This document shows positions 1 through 7,695 of a stretch of DNA of 58,172 nucleotides, piece after piece (the first letter of the stretch is position 1; every line of letters begins with the position of its first letter). The stretch covers positions 270 to 58,441 of the forward strand of contig DCWA01000038.1 in NCBI GenBank assembly GCA_002327445.1, given 5' to 3'. Source of the DNA: Desulfobacteraceae bacterium UBA2174. GTDB taxonomy: Bacteria > Desulfobacterota > Desulfobacteria > Desulfobacterales > UBA2174. A program made the position numbers and the translations under genes. Below the pieces are notes generated by a model. That model was not told the DNA's origin, searched no databases, and was given only the letters and a program-made list of their open reading frames with translations.

Positions 1-1
1 A

Positions 2-622
2 CTTTTTCAAAGAGCGAAATGCAAGGTACAGACCATCTGCGGCCTGACTGCCCCTGTTTCCGGAGACGTGCAGGTCCTCGGGCGACGCTGGGAGGATTTT
101 TTCGCCTGCCCTCCCGTTGGGCTGGGCTACATCCCGGAAGATCGTCTCGGCTTGGCTACCTGCCATCAACTGGTCCTGGTGGACAATTTCCTGTTGACCA
201 CCAGGCGCCGCTTCTCCAAGGGGCCTTGGTTGCGGCGCGCCCCGGCTGCCGCCTGCCTGCAATCGTTGATGGCCGACTTCGAGATCCATCCGGCCAACCC
301 CCGGCTGTCTGCGCGGCAGCTTTCCGGCGGAAATCTCCAAAAACTGGTGCTGGCACGGGAATTTTACCGTCGGCCGAAGCTCATCGTCGCAGAACAGCCT
401 ACCCAGGGCCTCGACATCGGCGCTACCGAGGACGTGTGGCGTCTGCTGCTCAAGGCGAGGGAAGAAGCCGGCATTTTGCTGGTCGCCAGCGACCTGAATG
501 AAGCGCTGGCATTGAGTGACCGCCTCGCGGTGATGTACCGCGGCCGTTTGGTGGACATTTTCAACGTTTTTGATAAAGATAAAATCGATCATATCGGCCA
601 GATGATGGCCGGCATCGACTGA
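2..622 (+). CDS. ABC transporter ATP-binding protein (nucleoside/sugar type), 3' part
   Basis: C-terminal half of an ABC ATPase; the frame is open to the left edge, so the start and Walker A lie outside the window. Visible are the ABC signature RQLSGGNLQK, a Walker B-like segment (KLIVAEQPTQGLDIGA) and the H-loop replaced by a serine-aspartate pair (LLVASDLNEAL). The LSGGN signature, the GLDIGA D-loop and the serine in place of the switch histidine are usual for the second ATPase domain of the double-domain ATPases of Bmp/simple-sugar importers (family knowledge). The substrate is probably a nucleoside or sugar, but permease and binding-protein genes are not visible. Very likely the end of a longer operon read rightward. 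Confidence 0.85.
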   Translation, partial: LFQRAKCKVQTICGLTAPVSGDVQVLGRRWEDFFACPPVGLGYIPEDRLGLATCHQLVLVDNFLLTTRRRFSKGPWLRRAPAAACLQSLMADFEIHPANPRLSARQLSGGNLQKLVLAREFYRRPKLIVAEQPTQGLDIGATEDVWRLLLKAREEAGILLVASDLNEALALSDRLAVMYRGRLVDIFNVFDKDKIDHIGQMMAGID

Positions 623-659
623 TTCGCCCTACAAAAAAGCAACGAAAGGAAATTTGGCC

Positions 660-1325
660 ATGGCCGAATCCGGCACCATTTCTCCCCCAACAACGCCGAC
701 CGCTTGGCGCTGCACGGTCTGCGGCTACATTCACAAGGGTTCTGAACCACCGGAAAAATGTCCGGTCTGCGGCGCAGACCGCAGCAAGTTCGTCCGACTG
801 GAAAAAGCGACTGAACCCGTTCCTTCCGAACCGGAGACGCCGGTCGACGAGACGAAGCCTGTCTCGAAACCTGCGGAACGCTATTACCGAATGATGACCG
901 CGCTGCACGCCCACCCCATCTCGGTTCACATTCCCAATGGGGTGGCCCCCGTTGCGGTGTTGTTCGCCCTGCTGGCCGCCCTTTTTGGTAGCCCCACACT
1001 GGAACGCACCGCAACGGCAAACCTGGTGATCGTCTTTCTGTCCATGCCGTTTGTTCTGTTTTCCGGATACAACGATTGGCAGCGGCGCTATGGCGGCAAG
1101 ATGAACAAGATATTCAAAGGTAAAATTATCTGCGGCGCCTTTTTCACGATTCTGGCCGCCTGGATAGTGCTGTGGCGTATAGTGAATCCGGAAATCCTGG
1201 TCCCCGGTTCCTCGGGCCGCTGGTTTTACATCCTGCTGCACTTGGCCCTGGTGGCTTCCGGCGCCGTTGCCGGATATCTCGGCGGAAAATTGGTATTCGG
1301 AAAACTCCCCCCTCCTAAAAATTAG
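660..1325 (+). CDS. Rubredoxin-like zinc/iron ribbon fused to DUF2231-like membrane domain
   Basis: 221 residues. The N-terminus (about 15-45) carries a rubredoxin-like pair of knuckles, CTVCGYIHKG then CPVCGAD, expected to bind one iron or zinc. After a proline/glutamate-rich linker, about four hydrophobic segments form a DUF2231-like membrane domain with HAHPISVHIPNG at its start. This suggests a membrane-anchored electron-transfer protein; the redox partner is unknown. ATG 660 is preferred over an in-frame TTG at 654 because AAAGGA at 645-650 then sits at normal spacing. It lies 37 bp after the ABC ATPase gene and is followed by a strong terminator. Domain assignment is from family patterns; function is inferred. 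Confidence 0.8.
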   Translation: MAESGTISPPTTPTAWRCTVCGYIHKGSEPPEKCPVCGADRSKFVRLEKATEPVPSEPETPVDETKPVSKPAERYYRMMTALHAHPISVHIPNGVAPVAVLFALLAALFGSPTLERTATANLVIVFLSMPFVLFSGYNDWQRRYGGKMNKIFKGKIICGAFFTILAAWIVLWRIVNPEILVPGSSGRWFYILLHLALVASGAVAGYLGGKLVFGKLPPPKN

Positions 1326-1372
1326 CGAAAACAACTCCGACCATCCCGGCGACCGAGTTCCTCCCAAAAAAA

Positions 1373-1414
1373 ACCAAGCTTGCAGGCGGGAACACCTCCA
1401 CCTGCAAGCTTGGT
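1373..1414. terminator. Bidirectional rho-independent terminator
   Basis: Perfect 14-bp stem ACCAAGCTTGCAGG / CCTGCAAGCTTGGT (1373-1386 and 1401-1414) with a 14-nt loop. An A run precedes it and a T run follows, so it can serve both the rightward rubredoxin-like gene and the leftward methyltransferase operon, which converge here. Confidence 0.85.
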
Positions 1415-1560
1415 CCAATTTTTTCAAATTTCCTTCGAAAAAATGACCCTCCCAGATCGCGTATTTTGCCCGATCTGCCATTGCCGAAGGCCAAACATCG
1501 AATCGACCTATCAATCGCCGAATTCGCGACCTGAGAGCGTCTGGGCGCCTGTCTTTCTTT

Positions 1561-2382
1561 TCAGCCCCTCTTCCCGTCTCGACAAAATCCGATTCCGGCC
1601 CATCCCTGTTGCTCTTCGCGCCAGCACGGCTTCAACCCGAGGGCCGACCAATGCTTCAGCAACGCGTCGGTTTCCTCCGGTCGAATTCCGGAAACCACCG
1701 CGACACCTTTCGTCGCAAGCAGATGGTCCACTGTCGGCGTCAATCGCAGCAAGGTGGGCAACCGGAGGTTGGCTATAATCAAATTGAATGTTTCAACCAG
1801 GTCCTCCACCGGATCGGCGGACACCCGGATCCGTAGTGCCAAATTATTGAGCGCAACATTCTCCTTGGCCTCCCACAACGCACAAGGGTCAATATCCAGC
1901 GCAAGCGCCGTACCGGCCCCGAGCAGCACGGCGCCGATGGCCAGCACCCCTGTGCCGGTGCCGATATCCAGCACCGCAACGCCACGGGCGATCCGCTTTT
2001 CTGTAAACAGCGCATCCAGCGCCTGCAAGGAAAGTCGGGTGGTGGGGTGATCGCCCGCACCGAAGGCTGCCCCTCCGGCAATGCGCAAAATCATGGCATC
2101 CGAAGGCAATTGGTGGTTGGCAGGAAAGTCGCCAGGATAGAGCAGAATTCGTGGGCTGACCCTGTGGGGACGGGACCATGCCAGGTCCACCTGGGTGCAA
2201 CCGAAAAGGTTCGTATAATGGATTTGTCCAGCGGCGACCAGGTCCTTCAAGGCTCTTTTCACTGCATGGCGCCCGGCGCCGCTATGCTTGGTGCAGGCGC
2301 GGATCAGATCCCCCGCGCAGACCCGGGATTCCGAGCGTGCAAGAAAAGCGAGAATGAAGCTTTCCAATAAATCGGACGCCAC
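1561..2382 (-). CDS. PrmA-like methyltransferase with N-terminal winged-helix-like region
   Basis: 273 residues. The C-terminal two thirds are a class I SAM-dependent methyltransferase: motif I DIGTGTGVLAIG, an acidic residue after strand 2 (LDIDPCA), and IIANLRLP in the place of motif IV. The segment GAAFGAGDHPTTRLSLQAL matches the PrmA hallmark, so ribosomal protein L11 or a related protein substrate is plausible. Residues 1-70 look like a small helical/winged-helix domain rather than the usual PrmA N-domain, and NLRLP differs from the usual NILAxPL, so the substrate may differ. Last gene of a leftward cluster after mnmE; 25 bp follow the previous stop. Confidence 0.75.
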   Translation of the reverse strand: MASDLLESFILAFLARSESRVCAGDLIRACTKHSGAGRHAVKRALKDLVAAGQIHYTNLFGCTQVDLAWSRPHRVSPRILLYPGDFPANHQLPSDAMILRIAGGAAFGAGDHPTTRLSLQALDALFTEKRIARGVAVLDIGTGTGVLAIGAVLLGAGTALALDIDPCALWEAKENVALNNLALRIRVSADPVEDLVETFNLIIANLRLPTLLRLTPTVDHLLATKGVAVVSGIRPEETDALLKHWSALGLKPCWREEQQGWAGIGFCRDGKRG

Positions 2383-2407
2383 CGCGCTACTCCGCCGATC
2401 AGAACCG

Positions 2408-2767
2408 CTACTCCAGGTTCAAGCAGCGCCCTTCGGCTTCCAGCAGGGTTTGATACCAACAGGAAAACTCGTACATCGCCAAAATCCGATCCTCGCCCCG
2501 GATCAAACCCATTGCCATCTCCAAAACCCCCTGCTGATAGGCTTCTGAGCGGCTGCCGCGGTTTTGCGCTGCGAGAAAGGCATGAACCAACTGGCCGGAG
2601 GTGCGCTGGGTGACATCCCGGCGGATTTCAATGGGATCCTTCGGGGGCTGGAACGGATCCCAGATGTCATAACCGCGTTTTTCGATTTGCCGTTGACGAC
2701 GCGGGGACATGGCATCGAAAACAGCTCTTTTGCGCGCCGCCTGCTCCTCTGGAGAAAATTTATCCAT
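2408..2767 (-). CDS. Conserved small protein of unknown function
   Basis: 119 residues, charged, no membrane segment or signal peptide; I do not recognise a domain. It starts MDKFSPEEQAARKR and contains a basic stretch (SPRRQRQIEKRGYD) and a helical C-terminal half. ATG 2767 is chosen because AGGAGAAGG lies just upstream and because it overlaps the end of the upstream cysteine-cluster gene by 8 bp, suggesting translational coupling. The position between a YkgJ-family gene and a methyltransferase may hint at shared function in protein or RNA modification, but nothing in the sequence shows this. Confidence 0.7.
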   Translation of the reverse strand: MDKFSPEEQAARKRAVFDAMSPRRQRQIEKRGYDIWDPFQPPKDPIEIRRDVTQRTSGQLVHAFLAAQNRGSRSEAYQQGVLEMAMGLIRGEDRILAMYEFSCWYQTLLEAEGRCLNLE

Positions 2768-3437
2768 CACCCTTCTCCTCTTGAGGATTATCGCCTTCTC
2801 CGATTCCCAGGTAGGCATCGTCATAATCGGTCAAAAGCGCCATGGATAGCGGCACCAACAGGTCGGCCAACTTGATGTGCCGCGAGCGGATGTCCCGCAG
2901 CAAGGTCGCCGAAATCTCCTGCAGTCTGGCCTGGATCTGGTCCAAATGGACCGTGGGATAGGGCTTTCCCGGTTCGAAGCCGCTCAGGCCGCAGGTGAAC
3001 CCCCTGCCCCCGATGGCGGTGGGAATCCCGTAAAGACGGCAGGTGATGGGACGATACGGATAGAGGTCGCAAAGATTTTCATCATTGAGCAGCGGGCAGC
3101 GAATCCGCTCAGTGGCCAGTTCCTCCAGCACCTCGGATTCATCCCTCCCCGCCTCCAGCGCCTTGGCGGCGTCGCGCTTGATCCGGGCCAGTTGACGATC
3201 GGTGCGGTTGGCCTCTTCCAGCAGCCGCTCGCGCGTCTCTCCCTCAAAATTTTCACGAAAACGGTGGTTGATGTACAAGGCCTCGATCAGGGATAAATCA
3301 AAAAGTGCGTAGCAACAATCCGCGCATTCACGATGACACTGCACGCACTCCGGAAACGCCTCCTTGACCCGTTCGAAAGCCGCATCGGCTTTTTTTACCA
3401 GCGCCTCGTAGGCCTCAAAATACGTCGTCAGATCCAT
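2760..3437 (-). CDS. YkgJ/FliB-family cysteine-cluster protein
   Basis: 225 residues. Cysteines are grouped as CVQCHRECADCC near residue 32, CPLL and CDLYPYRPITCR in the middle, and a later CGL. This pattern is that of the YkgJ family, putative iron-sulfur or zinc binding proteins; FliB relatives methylate flagellin lysines, but that activity cannot be assumed here. A long charged helix (about 75-110) separates the clusters. It is 62 bp downstream of mnmE and overlaps the next gene by 8 bp, so it is probably co-transcribed. The parS-like sequence lies in the gap between mnmE and this gene. Confidence 0.8.
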   Translation of the reverse strand: MDLTTYFEAYEALVKKADAAFERVKEAFPECVQCHRECADCCYALFDLSLIEALYINHRFRENFEGETRERLLEEANRTDRQLARIKRDAAKALEAGRDESEVLEELATERIRCPLLNDENLCDLYPYRPITCRLYGIPTAIGGRGFTCGLSGFEPGKPYPTVHLDQIQARLQEISATLLRDIRSRHIKLADLLVPLSMALLTDYDDAYLGIGEGDNPQEEKGDG

Positions 3438-3473
3438 CTCGCTTGTCCTCTCTCACGGCAGTCGCCACCCGAA

Positions 3474-3489
3474 TGTTTCACGTGGAACT
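3474..3489. other. Candidate parS (ParB-binding centromere) site
   Basis: TGTTTCACGTGGAACT matches the bacterial parS consensus TGTTTCACGTGAAACA at 14 of 16 positions, including the whole TTTCACGTG core. It is intergenic, between mnmE and the YkgJ-family gene, where parS sites are common in bacteria because origin-proximal genes cluster here. ParB binding is inferred; parA and parB are not in the window. Confidence 0.75.
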
Positions 3490-3499
3490 TGCCGTCGCC

Positions 3500-4906
3500 T
3501 CACTTGCCGATGCAAAATCGCTGGAAGATTTGATCCATGACGTCCGCGCCTTCACAACGGCCCAGGATTTGGTCAAGATACCCAATGCCTTCCCCCAGCT
3601 CGATGCTTCCCAGCTCTCCGGCCTTGTCTTCTCCCAACCGCTCCGCTGCGGCGTTCAGCCGCTCCAAACAACTGCAAAGCAACCCCTGCTGCCTCATATT
3701 AGGCACGACATCCCCACCGGGATCGACATCCTCTGCTTCAATTTCCCTAACCAGAATGTCTTCCAGCTCAGACAGGTTTTCGTCATGCTTGGCGGAAATG
3801 GCTACGGCCGGCCACCCCGACCACCCCTCTGGAACCTTCGGCGGTATTCCTGTCCGCAGCAAATCCATCTTGTTTTGGACCACCACAACCTTTCGGTCCG
3901 ACAACATCTCACCAATGCGAAGATCCTCTGAACTAATCCCGGCAGCGGCGTCCACCATGAAAACCACCATCTCACATTCATCCAGATACCGCTCGGTACG
4001 TTGAATCCCGATGCGCTCCACCGGATCCTGGCTTTCGTGCAAACCGGCGGTGTCGGTAATGGTGATCGGCATTCCGCCAAGGCTCACCGAGACTTCCACC
4101 AGATCCCGCGTCGTCCCTGGGATTTCGGTGACAATGACCTTCTCTTTTTTTGTTATCCTGTTGATTAGACTGGACTTTCCAACATTCGGCCGCCCGACCA
4201 CCGCCAGCCGCACCCCATCCACATATCCCTTGGCCGCGTCGCATTGGGCAATCCAGCGCTCGATCCGCGACACCATTTGCTCCCGAATCAACGCCGCCAA
4301 TCCCTGAAGGTCGCTTTCCACCTCCACCTGATCGCCGAAATCGATCTCCGCCTCGATGCGCGACCGCACATCGAGCACCTCCTGCCTCAACGCCTCCACC
4401 TGCCGCCTCAGTTCTCCATCAAGACGCCGGCCGGCAAGCTTCAGCGCTTTTTGGCTGCGAGCGTCAATCAGGTCCGCCACCGCTTCGGCCTGCGTCAGAT
4501 CAATCCGCCCGTTGAGCAGTGCCCTCCGGGTGAATTCCCCGGGCTCCGCCAGCCGCGCGCCGGCCGAGATCACCGCTTCCAGCAGCGCCGTAAGGGCTTG
4601 CCCACCGCCGTGCCCGTTGATCTCGGCAACATCCTCCCCGCTGTAACTGTGCGGCCCCGGCATCCAGGAGGCCAGCACTTCATCGATGCGCTCCCCGGTC
4701 ACGGGATGCCGAATCCACCCGTGCCGAAGGCGCCGGGCCTTGCTCACGCCATCGGCAGTCCCGCCTTTCCATGCGCCCGGCTCAAAAATGCGATGGAGAA
4801 TGCTGGCAGCATCCGGGCCGGAAATCTTGACGATCCCGATGGCACCCCGGCCCCTGGCAGTAGCGATCGCTGCGATGGTGTCGCCGATATTGACAAGCGC
4901 CGCCAC
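3500..4906 (-). CDS. mnmE: tRNA modification GTPase MnmE
   Basis: 468 residues, normal family length. With MnmG it makes the 5-(carboxymethyl)aminomethyl group on U34 of certain tRNAs. The N-terminal tetrahydrofolate-binding domain starts MAALVNIGDTIAAIATA; the embedded G domain shows G1 GRPNVGKSSL, G2 TTR, G3 DTAG and G4 NKMD; the C-terminus ends in the invariant FCIGK. It lies 91 bp after yidC, and no jag (khpB) gene stands between them. mnmG and rsmG, frequent neighbours, are absent from this window. Transcription is probably continuous with rpmH-rnpA-yidD-yidC. Confidence 0.97.
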   Translation of the reverse strand: MAALVNIGDTIAAIATARGRGAIGIVKISGPDAASILHRIFEPGAWKGGTADGVSKARRLRHGWIRHPVTGERIDEVLASWMPGPHSYSGEDVAEINGHGGGQALTALLEAVISAGARLAEPGEFTRRALLNGRIDLTQAEAVADLIDARSQKALKLAGRRLDGELRRQVEALRQEVLDVRSRIEAEIDFGDQVEVESDLQGLAALIREQMVSRIERWIAQCDAAKGYVDGVRLAVVGRPNVGKSSLINRITKKEKVIVTEIPGTTRDLVEVSVSLGGMPITITDTAGLHESQDPVERIGIQRTERYLDECEMVVFMVDAAAGISSEDLRIGEMLSDRKVVVVQNKMDLLRTGIPPKVPEGWSGWPAVAISAKHDENLSELEDILVREIEAEDVDPGGDVVPNMRQQGLLCSCLERLNAAAERLGEDKAGELGSIELGEGIGYLDQILGRCEGADVMDQIFQRFCIGK

Positions 4907-4997
4907 GGCTCATCCTCCCTCCGCCGTTTAGATCTTCGCGACGGCCGGACGCGTGGAGCAGCGACCCCGATTCCCCTTCAGAGCGAGTCGTCTCGCG

Positions 4998-6683
4998 TCA
5001 GGCCGTTTTTTTGTAAACATAGTATTGCTGGGCGATGGATGCGACGTTGTTCACAAGCCAGTACAGAACCAGGCCAGAAGAGAAATTGATGAAGATGAAG
5101 GTGAAGACGATCGGCATGAAGGTCATCATCTTGGCCTGGGTGGGGTCTCCCGGGCTCGGGGTCATCTTCTGCTGCAGAAACATGGAGGCTCCCATGATGA
5201 TGGTCAAGACCGGTATCCCGTAAGGCGGCTCCATCATGGGAATGTGGATATCGAAGGAGAAAAGCCGATCCGGGGCCGACAAATCGTTGATCCACCCGAA
5301 GAAAGGCGCATGGCGCAGCTCAATGGCCTCGTAGAGCATCCGGTACAACGCGAAGAACACCGGCAATTGAACCAGCATCGGCAGGCACCCGCCCAGCGGG
5401 TTGACCTTGTAGACCCGATACAGGTTCATCATCTCCTCGTTCATCTTCTTTTTGTCATTCTTGTATTTCTCCCGGATTTCGGTCATCAGGGGCTGCATCC
5501 GCTTCATCTCGTTCATCGATTTGTAGCTTTTGTTGCCGAGGGGCCACAGGATGACCTTGGTCAGAATCGTCAGCAGTATGATGGCGATACCGTAGTTGGG
5601 CAGGAAGCCATAGATCCAGTTCATGAACCATAGACAGGGCTTGGCGATGAAATCGAACATACCGAAATCGACGACCTTCTCCAGCTCCAACCCATAAGGC
5701 TTGAGCACCTCGGTACGTTTGGGGCCGAAAAAGACCCGATAGGTGTACGTGCGCGCCTGCCCGGGCGCCAGGGTCTCCGCCGGCAAAACGAGTGCACTCC
5801 GCAGCGCTGCCTTCTCCTGGCCGAGTTGGACTTCGGCGCCAGCCACCGCAGGGGGGACCACCGCGGACAGAAAGTACCGACCCTGGATGGCGATCCAACC
5901 GACTTTGCCTTCAAACCGATTCTTGTCCTCGATATCGCCCACGTCGACTTGCGACAGTCGCCCGTCTATCAGCATGCTGGGCCCCGCAAACCCGTAGCGT
6001 TCCGTTTTTCCGGCGTCGTATGGTTGGAGCAGACCCAAGGAAACTCTAGGGGCGAAATTCTGCTCTCCGTTGTTTTTCAAGGTCACGTCGAGATCGATCA
6101 GATAGCTCTCGGGCCGAAAGGTAAACCGTTTTTCAATGCCGACCCCGTCCTTCCGCCAATGGGTGAGCACAAGCGATTTCGCGGCTTCGCCCACCACGAT
6201 CCGATCCTCGGGGCCCTCAGCCCTGAACACCATTTCGGCGCCAGCGGCCGCATCCTCCGGCGCCAACCTCAATTGCAGAGTTCCGCCGGCAAGGTCCTCG
6301 CTCACCAAGCGGTAGGCCGGCGCATCTGCTTCAACCTTCTGCCGATACTGTTTCAACTCGACGCTGCGGATCGTGCCGCCGCGTTCATCGATCACAACCC
6401 GATAATAAGGATTTTCAACGGTGATGGATCGCGCCGGGTTGCCCCCACCGACTTCGATGACCGGTGGCGGGGCGCTCAACGCCCCTTCCGCCGGGCCGGC
6501 AGAGCCAATACTTTGCCTCTCGGCCGAAGCCGTCGCCGGCGGCCTGCTTTCAACAGCCTCGGTCTGCTCGGCGGGAGCGTTGACCGGCGGCCGAACCGCC
6601 TCATGCGTGCCGAACATAAATTCCCAAATGACAAAAACAACGAAAGAAAGCAGAATTGCGATGAAAATCCGCGCTTGCTCCAT
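4998..6683 (-). CDS. yidC: Membrane protein insertase YidC
   Basis: 561 residues, the long Gram-negative form. A start-near membrane helix (RIFIAILLSFVVFVIWEFMFG) is followed by a proline/glutamate linker and the large periplasmic beta-sandwich domain (about 75-340). The conserved five-helix insertase core (FGWINDLSAPD and neighbouring helices) comes last, ending in a short basic tail. YidC inserts membrane proteins alone or with SecYEG. The gene follows yidD after 112 bp and precedes mnmE, the classical origin-region order. The large P1 domain supports a Gram-negative host. Confidence 0.97.
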   Translation of the reverse strand: MEQARIFIAILLSFVVFVIWEFMFGTHEAVRPPVNAPAEQTEAVESRPPATASAERQSIGSAGPAEGALSAPPPVIEVGGGNPARSITVENPYYRVVIDERGGTIRSVELKQYRQKVEADAPAYRLVSEDLAGGTLQLRLAPEDAAAGAEMVFRAEGPEDRIVVGEAAKSLVLTHWRKDGVGIEKRFTFRPESYLIDLDVTLKNNGEQNFAPRVSLGLLQPYDAGKTERYGFAGPSMLIDGRLSQVDVGDIEDKNRFEGKVGWIAIQGRYFLSAVVPPAVAGAEVQLGQEKAALRSALVLPAETLAPGQARTYTYRVFFGPKRTEVLKPYGLELEKVVDFGMFDFIAKPCLWFMNWIYGFLPNYGIAIILLTILTKVILWPLGNKSYKSMNEMKRMQPLMTEIREKYKNDKKKMNEEMMNLYRVYKVNPLGGCLPMLVQLPVFFALYRMLYEAIELRHAPFFGWINDLSAPDRLFSFDIHIPMMEPPYGIPVLTIIMGASMFLQQKMTPSPGDPTQAKMMTFMPIVFTFIFINFSSGLVLYWLVNNVASIAQQYYVYKKTA

Positions 6684-6795
6684 GAGTTTCTCCGGGTTGG
6701 AAATGCGCTCCTATTTGATTTCTTGAAATGGGGAAGTCAGGCCACAGGAATCCAGGGGCTTCGTACACCGCTTCCCCGGCGCGGCACACCCTGCT

Positions 6796-7005
6796 TCACG
6801 GCACCGGGTCGTATCCGCCTGGATGGAACGGATGACATCGCAGCAGACGCTTGACAGCCATCAGCCCACCGCGCATCGCACCGTATCGGGATACGGCTTC
6901 ATAGGCGTATTGGCTGCAAGTCGGTGTAAAGCGGCAGCTCGGCGGCAGCACCGGTGAAACCAGATACTGGTAAGCTCGGATGAGAAATTTGGCCAGAAAG
7001 GTCAA
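6796..7005 (-). CDS. yidD: Membrane protein insertion efficiency factor YidD
   Basis: 69 residues. It contains the family hallmark CRFTPTCSQYAYEA and KRLLRCHPFHPGGYDPVP. It assists YidC-dependent insertion at the inner membrane face. The in-frame stop of rnpA lies just upstream, and the only start before the conserved region is TTG at 7005, with AGGTGA at suitable spacing; the gene begins 6 bp after rnpA ends. Confidence 0.93.
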   Translation of the reverse strand: MTFLAKFLIRAYQYLVSPVLPPSCRFTPTCSQYAYEAVSRYGAMRGGLMAVKRLLRCHPFHPGGYDPVP

Positions 7006-7011
7006 GGCGCA

Positions 7012-7440
7012 TCACCTCATCAAATGCCGCAACAGATGCGCCAGCGATTGCCGGACGTTTTCGTTCTCGCTTGCGGCGGCCTGATGCTTGGCGATCAGGT
7101 TGATGTCCCATGGGTCCTTGAACCGATGCTGCTGAAGGCGAAGGTACTCGCGGCACAACCGTTTGATACGATTGCGTTTTACTGCTCCACCAACCTTGCG
7201 CGTAACCGTAACCCCCAGCCGCACCGTACTGCTTTTCCCCGGTGCATAGCAGAGGATGAAGTTGGTATTCTGAATCCGCCGCCCTCCTCGCGAGAGCCGG
7301 AGGAAATCCCCCCTCTTCAGTAGCCGGTGGGATCTCGGAAAGGTGAATCGCGATATGTCGCCTTGCTTCACGCTTTTTGCTTTCGCCCCTCGCAACCCCG
7401 GGGTTCCATCCCTATCTCGCGAAAGCCGCTCTGCGCTCAT
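7012..7440 (-). CDS. rnpA: Ribonuclease P protein component
   Basis: 142 residues. It is the protein subunit that helps RNase P RNA cleave tRNA 5' leaders. The conserved RNR motif is present (VGGAVKRNRIKRLCREYLR), as is the N-terminal RFTFPRSHRLLKRGDF that normally opens the protein. About 28 residues precede this, longer than usual. ATG 7440 shares one base with the rpmH stop (TGATG), which supports this start through coupling, although an inner start cannot be excluded. It is second in the rpmH operon. Confidence 0.95.
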   Translation of the reverse strand: MSAERLSRDRDGTPGLRGAKAKSVKQGDISRFTFPRSHRLLKRGDFLRLSRGGRRIQNTNFILCYAPGKSSTVRLGVTVTRKVGGAVKRNRIKRLCREYLRLQQHRFKDPWDINLIAKHQAAASENENVRQSLAHLLRHLMR

Positions 7441-7574
7441 CAGATGCCTAATCGTTTGCGCCCTTTGGCCCGCCGCCGATTGATCACTTTTCGACCACTC
7501 TTGGTGGCCATCCGGGCAAGAAATCCATGGGTACGCACCCGCCGCAGCCGATGCGGTTGATAGGTTCGTTTCAT
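7440..7574 (-). CDS. rpmH: 50S ribosomal protein L34
   Basis: 44 residues, the standard size. It starts MKRTYQPHRLRRVRTHGF and ends in RAKGRKRL before the last two residues, the family signature. First gene of the leftward rpmH-rnpA-yidD-yidC-mnmE cluster. Its stop overlaps the rnpA start by one base. Confidence 0.97.
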   Translation of the reverse strand: MKRTYQPHRLRRVRTHGFLARMATKSGRKVINRRRAKGRKRLGI

Positions 7575-7660
7575 GATCGCTCCTTTATCTTTCGTTTGCC
7601 GCGCGGTCCCTTGCCCGCCGGCGCCGGTGTCAGGTCAAAAACATCCTATAAAAATGAAGT

Positions 7661-7689
7661 ACTTAATCACAGCCGAAGCAGCGTGTCAA
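7661..7689 (-). promoter_or_regulatory. Putative sigma-70 promoter of the rpmH operon
   Basis: On the minus strand TTGACA (7689-7684) is followed 17 nt later by TTAAGT (7666-7661), leaving a leader of about 80 nt before rpmH. The -35 box is perfect; the -10 box is weak, and a nearby TATAGG is an alternative. It sits just after the rng stop codon. Confidence 0.5.
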
Positions 7690-7695
7690 GCCTCA

